This document shows, one piece after another, positions 45,740-55,449 of a DNA stretch of 64,000 nt. This stretch comes from Nectonema munidae (taxonomy: Eukaryota; Nematomorpha; Nectonematoida; Nectonematidae): the NCBI GenBank assembly GCA_030549495.1, contig JAUIRK010000903.1, positions 1,612,001 to 1,676,000 of the forward strand, given 5' to 3'. The translations under genes were made by a program, and so were the position numbers. Positions within the stretch are counted from its first letter, which is position 1; every line of letters starts with the position of its first letter. A model generated the notes under the pieces. The model was not told where the DNA came from. It worked only from the letters and a program-made list of their open reading frames with translations, and searched no databases.

Positions 45740-46142
45740 GGCTAGAACATAGCATGGTAAGAACTTATGAGTGAAAGTGAAAAAAAATTCTGGTAGGCAA
45801 TTTTTTTTATCAAACTGTTAAACAAATATTTTTTCAAAAACTTACTTTTTTACATAAAAATTTTAATGTCAGAATTTAATGGTAGGCAAATTTTTTAAAT
45901 CACAAATCTCAGATGAAAAATGACTTATTGTAGGGATATATTTGAATCTAAAATAGAAGAATGGGTGATAATTCCTTTTTCTGGTAAAATGGGAAATTTT
46001 TTAGGAATAGTTTATTGAACCTAAAGGGAATGAAGAATTGAAATTACAGTTTCAAAAAAAAGGTGAAAGATTTTTGAATTTTTTTCTTCAAAGTGGACGA
46101 TTTTTAAATGATTTAGAATCTCAATGGGCCATTAAAACAAAA

Positions 46143-46158
46143 AGGTTGGGAAACTCTG
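46143..46158. mobile_element. hAT-like right terminus
   Basis: AGGTTGGGAAACTCTG, the inverse of CAG(A/G)GTTTC(C/T)CAACCT, matches the tips of element B (35550, 38361) and the left terminus at 40769. It is followed by GTCTAGAA. Between 45739 and here two loosely repeated segments with TGGTAGGCAA occur (about 45793 and 45881). Confidence 0.5.
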
Positions 46159-46169
46159 GTCTAGAATAT

Positions 46170-46855
46170 TTATTATATGTTAGAGTTTTTTTTTCATCTT
46201 CTGAATATTTTTTTACTCAAAAATGAAACTTGGTTTCCATATCCTAATTATATTGTATATAATGAGAGAAATCAGTATACGTTAAGTAAAGTATTGTTTG
46301 TGACCTTCGCATCCATCCTTTCGGATATCGTATTCCCATTCGGAATGCAAAAGTCCAGGTCTACCTGGATTTTTCATCCCACTAAATGCCTAATGCGGCC
46401 CTCGTTACTGCATAACTATACCCTGATAGATATAATTTTACAAGAATGTGTCAAATATATAAATACAGCTGAGTGAACGATACAATCCTAATGCAAACGC
46501 TCGGAATTTGGGAAACAATCTTAATGTCTAGCGATAGCTTGATTACTAACAAGGTTAGAATCGGGTCGCCAGAGCACTACCTTTCAAGTTAACAACAGTC
46601 ATAAATACGCACTATTCTATTTACTTTTGTGAACGTGAGAGAGGGGGAGGGTGTGTAACTTTAAATTTGTATTTTCATTATATATTACATATCAGAAGTA
46701 AATTTAATTAAGTATATCTTGAGCTTCTGAATATGAAATTTGATAAATTTTTCTTTTGGTGATATATAAGTAAAATTTTTAAAATATATCCTTATTTTTT
46801 ATTTTGATTTACTAGTTAACTCTATTTAATGTTTCATTTTCGCTTAAACCTCATT
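46170..46855. other. Upstream region of the LRAT-domain gene
   Basis: No coding feature is recognised. A GC-richer stretch at 46300-46410 contains the small palindrome TCCAGGTCTACCTGGA at about 46353. A purine-rich GAGAGAGGGGGAGGG lies at about 46636. Neither is assigned a role. Confidence 0.35.
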
Positions 46856-46859
46856 TTTG

Positions 46860-47570
46860 ATGCTTTCACTCATCATCCTTTCCTTGGCAAGCTGTCTGTT
46901 TCACGCCAAAATAGATTTCGTCTCACTTGATAGACTTTTGCCAGAATTGCAAGTTGGCGACTTAGTCGAGATTGACAGAGGCTTGTACAAGCATTGGGTC
47001 CTATATTCAGGAAATGGTAAAGCGATTCAAGTTTCTCAAGCTGACGGCAGTGACATTTCTTCTTCCTCTTGCAAAGAACCTAGCACCATTCCTTTCCTAA
47101 GCAACGCTTTCAAGCTCTTCACCGGCATTGATCCTGAGAGCCTTGTCGACAGCCTCTCGTCCAAAGTGGATGCGCTGGTCAACGAAGCGCGACTCAGTGA
47201 CATTGTGAGGGCGAGCAAGGTTCGCAAAAACAACAAAGAAGAGGAAGCGAGAAGGAGAAATGACATTCAGCCTTCTCCTATGCACATTATTCTGCAAAGA
47301 GCCAGGGCTCACTTGAATGAAAAAGTCAACTACCACCTCATTGCTAAAAACTGTGAACATTACGTCACTTTTTGGCGCTTTGGCAAGGCCTGGTCTTACC
47401 AATCAAATGTCTCTGCTAAAAAATTGACAGTGGGCGCTTCCTCATTTGCTTCTGCTATCTACGAAAATAAGGATGTGATGTCGGCATTGAAAATGGGCGT
47501 GGATTCTGCCGCCTCTTCTCAAAGTGAATTACCCCTTGATCAATACGTTCCTTCCTTCGATGAGTTGTGA
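46860..47570 (+). CDS. LRAT-domain (NlpC/P60-like) protein with N-terminal signal sequence
   Basis: A 236-residue protein with an LRAT fold, the family of lecithin:retinol acyltransferase and PLAAT/HRASLS acyltransferases that use a catalytic Cys with an N-terminal His. Residues 1-16 (MLSLIILSLASCLFHA) form a signal peptide or anchor. The domain begins PELQVGDLVEIDRG; KHWVLYSGNG supplies His45, the equivalent of PLAAT3 His23. Twelve residues later, where PLAAT has its second His, this protein has Gln57. The catalytic Cys165 lies in the canonical NCEHYV box. A polar, lysine/arginine-rich insertion (about residues 85-140) lengthens the middle. The hydrophobic C-terminal membrane helix of PLAAT is absent. 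The start ATG is at 46860. Single exon, with AATAAA at 47637-47642. The lipid substrate is unknown; thiol acyltransferase or phospholipase-like activity is inferred from the fold. Confidence 0.85.
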   Translation: MLSLIILSLASCLFHAKIDFVSLDRLLPELQVGDLVEIDRGLYKHWVLYSGNGKAIQVSQADGSDISSSSCKEPSTIPFLSNAFKLFTGIDPESLVDSLSSKVDALVNEARLSDIVRASKVRKNNKEEEARRRNDIQPSPMHIILQRARAHLNEKVNYHLIAKNCEHYVTFWRFGKAWSYQSNVSAKKLTVGASSFASAIYENKDVMSALKMGVDSAASSQSELPLDQYVPSFDEL

Positions 47571-47636
47571 TTTTTGCCTTCCTTCAATTCCCTTCTATAA
47601 TTACTTTTAGCTAGTTTGTATTTATTCATTATTAAG

Positions 47637-47642
47637 AATAAA
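47637..47642 (+). promoter_or_regulatory. Polyadenylation signal of the LRAT-domain gene
   Basis: AATAAA about 67 bases after the stop codon. A second copy lies near 47820. Confidence 0.55.
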
Positions 47643-47649
47643 TCGTATG

Positions 47650-49310
47650 TTATCAATCTACTATAACTATACTATCTATCAATACTTTTTTTCATACATC
47701 GCATCTCTCTTTAAGACGCTCCTTGACTTTTACATCTAACACCAATTAACAACTTCCAAATATTAACCAAACTGGAACACTATGCTTACATTATAGACTT
47801 TTTTGAATGTATCTTTTAAGAATAAAATTTATCATTTTGTAAAATGTAACTTTTGTCGTCACAAGTTTTACAACGTTTAATTTGATCAACTTTTTTTTCT
47901 TTATAAATTATAGCACAACTTCTTTAGAAAGAGAGTCCACCTCTTTTCTAACAAGGTTGAATGGGCGAAAATCAAAAATCAAGTTTCGTGGGCGCATCAC
48001 AAATACCAACACTTGAACCTGTGAAATCGTATATGTAACATCTAAAGTAGTAATGAGACGATTAATCGGAATCGTGTTTTTTAAATAGCGAAAAATTATC
48101 ATTATTAGATTCCGATACCTCAGTCTTGATTCTAAGTTAAGAGTGGTCTAACTCTAAGTTATGCTTTTTTCTTTTATAAATAAGTGAATATGACTTTTCC
48201 TAACTATGGGATAATACATTGAATTCCAATATTTTGTTCCTAAATTTCGCGGTCGACTTTTACACCAAATTGAGTTGTGTGTCGACATATGCGATAATTG
48301 TTTCATTTTTATAAAACTTATTAATTAACATACTTTTAGTAAATGTTTTTAAAATGCATGAGAAAAAAATATGTATAATATTATAAATAAAATGTAATTT
48401 TGCTCAAAATAAATTCTTTTGTGTAACACAAACTAAAAATAGTAAAAAAAAAAAGAGTAAAATAGTTAGAAACGTGTAAAGTGTTGTGATGTAGAATGAA
48501 ATATTTTTATTAGCTCTGCTTGTCATATTGATTTGTATATAGTCTTAATGGATTCATATTTATTATCTTATCAAAGAATGAACAAAATGACCATTAACTC
48601 TAGCATAACAATCGAGAATCGTGTTATAACGCATATAAAATTAAAGAAATGCGATTTTGATATCGGAAATAAGGCAAAAGAGTTGTGCTCCGCATACTAC
48701 TAAAATTGCCGATTCCCAATACGGATGTGAATTCTCGACTTACCCATAGATTTATATCCAAAATTTAATCGTTATTTCCTTTTGAAATAACCAATCGTCG
48801 GCGTTTATAAAAAAGATTTGTTCCCAATCAAACTTTATTTTTGTTATAATATTGTTTTAATGGCTCACCATCAGCAACTCTAAACAACTTCTATGAAATT
48901 ATATATTTAACTTATGCCGTTCAACAAAGCAATCGATAATTGACATCATTATTTTAATGGCTAAAATGACATTGCAACTACTGATTGCAAGAATGCCATT
49001 TTTTGCTTGGATTTGTAATACTGTCAATAAAAATTGCATCTTGAATGCAATTGATACAGTGACTCAATTTTGACAACTAGACACGTCAGAATAAGCGGCT
49101 AAAAGAATAATCATATATTTCCAGGTTCTTTAGCATCAGGGGTGAGGAACAATTTTAAGCTTTGGGGCGCATTAAAGTCTACCTAGATCCTAGGCTTTAG
49201 TGGGTCGCAAAAAATTCGATTATTATATGAAAGTTTTATAAGCATATGAGTTAATTGCAAATACTTATGTCTCATTCACTGTATTTAGGCAAGAAATAGA
49301 ATTTTTTAAT
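47650..49310. other. AT-rich spacer
   Basis: No coding or repeat feature is recognised, apart from short hAT-like or low-complexity patches that cannot be bounded. Confidence 0.35.
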
Positions 49311-49316
49311 TATATT

Positions 49317-49592
49317 ATAAAATTCAAAAAGTAATATAATTTATTGGGCACAGGATTTAAAACGGTCAATTTTAGCCGACACTCGGCTTTATCAAACCAC
49401 TATACTAATGAGTAGGGTAGAAGTTCAAAACTGAAAGGATTGGCAAAGAAGAAGACTTTTCTTCGGTAATCCTTCCAGTTTTCAACTTCTACCCTACTCA
49501 TTAGTATAGTGGTTTGATAAAGTCGAATGTCGGCGAAAATTCAGCGTTTTAAATCCTGTGCCCAATAAATTATATTACTTTTTGAATTTTAT
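49317..49592. repeat. Long near-perfect hairpin (foldback element)
   Basis: Left arm 49317-49441 and right arm 49468-49592, each 125 bases, are inverted copies with only a few mismatches. The 26-base centre contains GAAGAA...TTCTTC and pairs further. Outer ends read ATAAAATTCAAAAAGTAATA inverted as TTACTTTTTGAATTTTAT. Clear landmarks are CACTATACTAATGAGTAGGG and its reverse CCCTACTCATTAGTATAGTG. No coding potential. It could be a foldback-type MITE or an inverted duplication. A transcript would form a long dsRNA. Confidence 0.93.
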
Positions 49593-50188
49593 TTTAATTT
49601 TCCTTTAGTTTATGGGTCAACTTCAGCATGAGATTTACATTTTTTAATTATTATCTGCAGTTATATTGAAACAACACTCCCTTTTATTACTTTCGAATAA
49701 AAGGACTTGACGTTGCTTTCATACTCATGTGACAAAACTTTGGTGTTTTTGAACTGAAGTTTGGAAAAGCTTACAAAAATAGTTTCGCATAAAATTTTTA
49801 ATCTTTAGATGGAACGGGGGCCAAATAAAAAGAGTTCACTCGTCCCATGTGGCGTGTTGGTTGCCCGACCCCTTAGTTCTTCAATATAATTGATATTTGT
49901 ATATATTCCCATGTTAATCAATCTTGGTTGGTGCTCATTCTTAGAACCTTTCTGGAGCAGACTTCTTCCACATAACGGAATAAGCTTTTAACGTGAAATG
50001 TAATTTTCTATTGGTGGGGGTCATAGTTTAAACTCAAGGCCCTTTAATCTACAAATCAGTCCATTGTTTCTCAAAAGGTTCGCCTGTAACTTTTGTCAAT
50101 TGACTGACTGGGTGGTGCATTAAGCTTGTATTGAGTTGATGTACAAAGGTGATATAACTGACTTTACCTTATTGTCTCATCAGCCAGA

Positions 50189-50278
50189 CCAGGCTTGCCA
50201 ACGTGCATCCATGGCATGCAATTTTGGGGTGCCCCCCCCCCCCCCCCCTAAGTTTTACTTCTGTCGAGACAAGCCTGG
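50189..50278. mobile_element. Short C-tract MITE
   Basis: CCAGGCTTG (50189-50197) is inverted as CAAGCCTGG (50270-50278). A 17-base C run occupies 50232-50248. The inverted tips around a poly-C interior resemble the 282 bp MITE at 30752. The flanks do not show a matching 8 bp duplication, so this may be a partial copy. Confidence 0.5.
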
Positions 50279-50279
50279 A

Positions 50280-51549
50280 TATGTTTATGAATAAAATTAA
50301 ACCTTCTTTTCACACTGACGAAAGCAATGGTGTAACCTTTACGTTATTTCTTTACTCGAGTGATTCTTAGTCTTTTTTCCCTTATGGACACTTTTCGAAC
50401 TAAAATTTTTTTGTGGATCCCTTACTTTTTTATTGCCACCAATAGTGGTTATATTTATCAAAAATATAGAAATAAGTAAGCCGTTCTTAATCAGTATTTT
50501 TTTTAATCTGTTTACTCAATTAGTTTTATATAATAATATACATTTTTAACTCTGCTTATCTTTTAAAAATTAGTTACATTTTATGAAATCAATTTTGTTT
50601 AGTCAAAAAGTGAAAATTGTTATTCGGAAAAATATATTGTTTATTGTGCTCTTTGAACTTGATGCTTTGAGGCTAAACTTGATATGTCATATGTTACAAT
50701 GAAGTCGATGACAATCCTAAATCTCCTCTATCAATAAGGTTGATTTCGACTTTTTGAATGCAGATAAAGGATACCACTCAATGCTTTAAAATAAATGATA
50801 TTTTAATCACTTTTAGTATCAAACCTGATTCAACAAGATATGAAGATGGGAAAGCAGCCCCATATAACTGAGCTTTTTGCAAAAATATATCATTTTTTTC
50901 CAATTTCACAACTTTTCCCCAACAAAATTAAATTTTTTATGAACATTTAAATTTATATTTTTTAATATGTACCCTTTGCAAAATTTAGTGATGTTCTATT
51001 TTATGTTTAAAATTGAATGCTTTATTTGCATTTCATGCTCTGGTTCATCGAGGTGAAAATAAGCATTGCCATTCCGCAGTCTCAGAAAGTTTTAGAAGCA
51101 CAGCTCCAGCAGAGCATAAAAATCTGATGTAAAACTAAAGAATTGGTCTTGGTATAACAGAGCGTCTTATTGCTGTCCATAAAAATCTTTCAGCCATACA
51201 ATTGCCTCTTGTCAATGAAAATGATGTTGAGTGAAATTATTTGCGAGAAGTGAAGCTCTATTTGCTAACTTTTTTATGTGTAATTTTAAAATTAGTATCC
51301 CTAGATCATGATGAGGGAGTCTAATAAATTAGCGATAGTTTTTTTTACTTTTGCATCAATGCATATTTAATGTCCTTCAACTTAAGTGGTTTAACTACTG
51401 CACACTATGGATGTGTAAAAAGATTATTTTTATCCTTTAGTTATTGTATTGCATACAAAATTCTAAGGATTCCTTTATTCTAAATTATTATTATACTTCT
51501 ATTTTAGATACATCATTTTTGACAAAAATTTGGGCGTTAAATATTTGAA
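50280..51549. other. Upstream region of NUP214
   Basis: No recognised gene. Some registers between 50800 and 51200 are vaguely hAT-like but cannot be supported. The NUP214 promoter should lie here; no clear core element stands out. Confidence 0.35.
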
Positions 51550-54500
51550 ATGACAGATATACCTTTCAAATTCGATGATCTGGTATCCTTCAATCAGCTC
51601 TCTTTGTTAAATGTGTTTGATTTGAAAGAGGGCGAAGTGTGCAGTAGCTATGAGCCGATACAGAGCGTGGTTGTTTCAAACAAACACGGCTTCACCATCT
51701 TCTCTTGTCCCCAATATCTCAAATACGCTAGCACACAAAATATCATGGGAGCAAGTGGCTCTTGTTCAAACAAACAAGTGGAATCAGATGTGGACAACTG
51801 TCTCAGTTTTACTCTTCCGGAGTCCACACTCATTAGCAAAGTTGGGTTGAATGCAAGTGAGCTTTTACTAGCAGTTCTTTACTCTCAAGGTGATATGCAG
51901 GTTTTGCGGCTTTTTGACGTTCGCTCTTTTACAATGAATGGCGATGACATGGAAAAAGTTTTTGATAATGACTTTTTAGCTGAAAAGATTTTATCTCAGT
52001 CACATCCTCAAAAAATGGTTATCGATTTTATTTGGAGTCCTCTATCCCATGATCTGTTTGCCATCCTCTTCAATGATGGAAAGTGTCAATTATTAGAAGT
52101 GAAGTCTCATAAGCGTGCTATTCACATAAAAAAGAATCTGAATTCAAGCAATGATGACTTTGTCAAGTCTATTTTTTGGGATGTGAATGCTCTTTTCATA
52201 ATTCAGCAATCTTTGGGAGAATCATACGCAATCCTTGCCCAGGATAAAGACGGAAACAGTTTGCGCAAGTATCCCTTCGATGAAGCCTCCAGTAAAACAC
52301 TGAAAGACAGAGTGATTTTAAAGTCTTATTTTATCTCTTCACCTCGCTTTGCCATTTTATTTGTGGTGAGTGAAGGAGGTTCTGATGATGGCGTAGAAGT
52401 GATGCAAGTTGGTTTTAAAGAAGATGCAGAAGGATTCGCATCAAGCATCACCTACCTTTCTCCATTTTACAGTGTGGGTAGTGATCGGCGTCGCGAGATC
52501 TGGCTGCACTACATTCCAAGTCGTAGCCTTTTGATCGCAGCATTTTCTCAAGCACCTGATGCTTGCGTCATATGTATTGGAGAGGATGCCAATTCCACGC
52601 AACTAATAAGTCTCCTAGATTTGCCTGAGATTGGACAAATCACGGTGCCTATGTTTAATTACAATGAAAGTTTTGTGATAGGCATGGATGTTGATTACAC
52701 CTATTGCATAACTGATAACAGTGATAACGATAAAAGCGCACACACAACCTTTTCTCCTACTCTTATCATTTCTACGTCTTCTGGAAGAGCTGTTATATTT
52801 TCCATTTCGTTCACAAATCACCAGAAAGAGGAGCGTGATCTTCAAAGATACATTCAAAATTTTCCTCCCTTTGATCAAGAAATTTTAGACAAAGAAGAAA
52901 ATGGAGATTTTAAGGGCGAAGAAATTATTGACTCGGATAAAAGTACGACTAAAGAGGCAACGCAAACAAAACTGAGTTCCCACTTAAACTTGACTTCTAA
53001 AAGGGTGCCTTGCATAAAGGAGACTGCTTTTCACAATGTGTACAACATATTCAGAGATGAAGTACATAAGAGTATGGAGGTATTTAAGGAAAAGTTGAAC
53101 TTGGCTACCTACTACGACCAAGTTTACTCGATCAATGCCATTTCCAAGAGATTGGAGCGTGTTCTCGGCAACACTGCCATGAGTGAGAAAAAGATTTTGC
53201 TAGCGAGTGAAAACTTCATTAAAGTTTTTGCGTTGTTGGATGAAACGCGCAATTTCTTAAGCATCAATGGATCTCAATTCAAAGACGAAAATGCTCTACT
53301 TACATCCAAACTTCAAAAGCTGGAAGGAGAGAGTGAGTCTTTGTTGAAGCGAATTAAAGAAGCTTTTCATCAAGTGAAGCAAAGACATGAACATTTGTTT
53401 ATCGCGCAAAATGAAAATTGTAGCACCGAGTGCTACCCCACTATGAAAAAGACTTCTCCTATTGAAATGTTTACGAATTGTTTAAAGAATAATGAAATTC
53501 GCATGAAAAAAGTTGGTTTGAGTGTTTCCAAGTTAGAACAAAAGTTTGAAAGCCTGACACTTGATTCGCTGCCACCTTATTTAAATGGAGTGAACGAACA
53601 AGCGCCAATTGGGAAGGAAGAATTATCCCTTGATTCTACACCTCAGCCAAATTCCCTCATGTTTAAGAATGAACGCATGGAAAGGTTGAGAGATTACTTT
53701 CTTAATGACTTTGTCTTCATATACTCACACTGCGACTCAATAAATGATATATCTCTCCGTCAAATAGATAGCAATGAGGAAAAAGAGGATCAGAATGATG
53801 CGATAAATAAAATTGACAATTTCCTTGATAGAAATTATAATAAACTAGATTCATTTAGTGCAGATCTTTTTTCAAAGTTTACAAAAGCAGACGCGATGAT
53901 TTCCAAGGATTCCATTGCTAATTCGATGAATGATCATCGCTATCAAGATTCTACTTCGCAGAATGTAAAGTTGTTCGACGTAAAAGACATAAAAACAAGA
54001 GAAGTCAAACTTTTTACGTTAAAATTAAAAGAAGAGGATATTAAATTCAGTCCACCAGCCACTAGTAAAATGAGCAATATTCCCCTATCTGGCAGTACTA
54101 GTACAGCACAAAGTAGTAAATCTGTAGAAAATGGTGATGTGAAAAAAGATGCCAATTTAGCAAGCATGTCTAACGTGGCTGTTAATAGTAGTGCTGGCGA
54201 AAGTTCTTTCACAACTGTTTCATCATTCAATAACGCCACTTTACTAAAAATATCTACCTCAAATGACTTTCAATTTGATTTTTCAGCTTCTTTGCAAAAA
54301 AGTTTACCGAATTTTGCGGTCGTAAGCAAGAAAGAAGACCTTTCTCCCGATTTGCGCACTTCTGTGGTGTTAACCACAATACCCGCATACACTTCTAGCA
54401 CAACTCTTTGTGAGGAGAAAAAAAGTGATTCCCTCAAGTTCTCTTTTTCCACAATCCCAAATCAAGAAGATAAACAGACTACAGCTGCACCGGGGTCATT

Positions 54501-55407
54501 AGGATTTTCCTTCTTAACCTCATCCATTTCTCCAACACCGATAGTGGCTTCTGCCAATGACAATACCTTATCATCCGTATTCATAACAAATCCTCCTGCA
54601 TCTAGTCAAGTGTTTAGTGCATTTAGTAGCCAACAAGGTAATATCTTTGCTAAGCCCTCTTCTCAATTTTCATTTTTAAACTCTGCATCATCCGTTCCAA
54701 GTGCATTCAGCAATCCTACTTCTACTTCATCAGCACCTTCCCAATTTTCACTACCATCTAGTAATAGTCCTTTCAGCTTTACTTCTCAGTTATTCAACAC
54801 AGCATCAACAGCAAACCAACAAAGTGGACCGCCTTCACAGTTTTCTGCTTTTGCTATCAAGTCCCCATTAACATCCGATAAAATAGAAACTGTTAAAAAT
54901 TTTAGCTTTTTTCCCCAATCTAATTCTCCTTTTGGGCAAGTAGTGACTTCATCAACACCTGCTTCTTCTCAATTCTCCTTTTTAAGTGCTAACAGTTTTC
55001 CATCAGCCAGTCAAATGGGAATAACTCCAGCATTTAACTCATCTCCATTCTCGAATGTTGCGCAAACTACCCCTATTAGTCCATTCGGTCAAGTGGTTAG
55101 CGTTAGTCCAGCTGCGCAAGGCTTTACTTTTGGTGCCACTGCAACTTTTGGCTCGCCAACATCCCAGCTCACGAATAACTCCTTTTCTTCCAATTTGGCG
55201 CCATTTTCCGATTCTTCTCCCACATTCGCCACCACCAAGACTTTTGGTAGTTGTTCAAACACTCAACAAATGAGTGGCTTTGCTGAATTAGCAGCTGCTC
55301 AAAATCCATTTTCGCCAGGCCTGAATTTTGCACATCAGACCAATGCTCCACAACAAGCATTCAAAAATCCCTTTCACGGCTCTTCATTTCAAACTTACAG
55401 GTCATGA
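51550..55407 (+). CDS. NUP214: Nucleoporin NUP214 (CAN), cytoplasmic face FG nucleoporin
   Basis: A 1285-residue protein with the three-part layout of NUP214. Residues 1 to about 430 are the N-terminal beta-propeller (SVVVSNKHGFTIFSCPQYL; IDFIWSPLSHDLFAILFNDG; PTLIISTSSGRAVIFSISF), which in the family docks the mRNA export helicase DDX19/Dbp5. Residues about 500-780 are acidic and coiled-coil (NAISKRLERVLGN; ENALLTSKLQKLEGESESLL), which pair with NUP88/NUP62. The C-terminal third (about 850-1285) is low-complexity Ser/Thr/Pro/Phe-rich, with FG dipeptides (SPFGQVV twice, FTFGATATFGSPTS, KTFGSCS) and repeated SQFSF-type motifs. The ATG at 51550 has a good context (GAAATGA). No intron interrupts 3.86 kb. 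AATAAA follows at 55438-55443. The human protein is about 2090 residues; the FG region here is shorter and unusually poor in FG. Identity is supported by layout and motifs, not by a search. Confidence 0.85.
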   Translation: MTDIPFKFDDLVSFNQLSLLNVFDLKEGEVCSSYEPIQSVVVSNKHGFTIFSCPQYLKYASTQNIMGASGSCSNKQVESDVDNCLSFTLPESTLISKVGLNASELLLAVLYSQGDMQVLRLFDVRSFTMNGDDMEKVFDNDFLAEKILSQSHPQKMVIDFIWSPLSHDLFAILFNDGKCQLLEVKSHKRAIHIKKNLNSSNDDFVKSIFWDVNALFIIQQSLGESYAILAQDKDGNSLRKYPFDEASSKTLKDRVILKSYFISSPRFAILFVVSEGGSDDGVEVMQVGFKEDAEGFASSITYLSPFYSVGSDRRREIWLHYIPSRSLLIAAFSQAPDACVICIGEDANSTQLISLLDLPEIGQITVPMFNYNESFVIGMDVDYTYCITDNSDNDKSAHTTFSPTLIISTSSGRAVIFSISFTNHQKEERDLQRYIQNFPPFDQEILDKEENGDFKGEEIIDSDKSTTKEATQTKLSSHLNLTSKRVPCIKETAFHNVYNIFRDEVHKSMEVFKEKLNLATYYDQVYSINAISKRLERVLGNTAMSEKKILLASENFIKVFALLDETRNFLSINGSQFKDENALLTSKLQKLEGESESLLKRIKEAFHQVKQRHEHLFIAQNENCSTECYPTMKKTSPIEMFTNCLKNNEIRMKKVGLSVSKLEQKFESLTLDSLPPYLNGVNEQAPIGKEELSLDSTPQPNSLMFKNERMERLRDYFLNDFVFIYSHCDSINDISLRQIDSNEEKEDQNDAINKIDNFLDRNYNKLDSFSADLFSKFTKADAMISKDSIANSMNDHRYQDSTSQNVKLFDVKDIKTREVKLFTLKLKEEDIKFSPPATSKMSNIPLSGSTSTAQSSKSVENGDVKKDANLASMSNVAVNSSAGESSFTTVSSFNNATLLKISTSNDFQFDFSASLQKSLPNFAVVSKKEDLSPDLRTSVVLTTIPAYTSSTTLCEEKKSDSLKFSFSTIPNQEDKQTTAAPGSLGFSFLTSSISPTPIVASANDNTLSSVFITNPPASSQVFSAFSSQQGNIFAKPSSQFSFLNSASSVPSAFSNPTSTSSAPSQFSLPSSNSPFSFTSQLFNTASTANQQSGPPSQFSAFAIKSPLTSDKIETVKNFSFFPQSNSPFGQVVTSSTPASSQFSFLSANSFPSASQMGITPAFNSSPFSNVAQTTPISPFGQVVSVSPAAQGFTFGATATFGSPTSQLTNNSFSSNLAPFSDSSPTFATTKTFGSCSNTQQMSGFAELAAAQNPFSPGLNFAHQTNAPQQAFKNPFHGSSFQTYRS

Positions 55408-55437
55408 TCATACTAGGCATCATCTTTAAATGCCAAC

Positions 55438-55443
55438 AATAAA
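55438..55443 (+). promoter_or_regulatory. Polyadenylation signal of NUP214
   Basis: AATAAA about 31 bases downstream of the stop codon. Confidence 0.6.
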
Positions 55444-55449
55444 GCTCTA

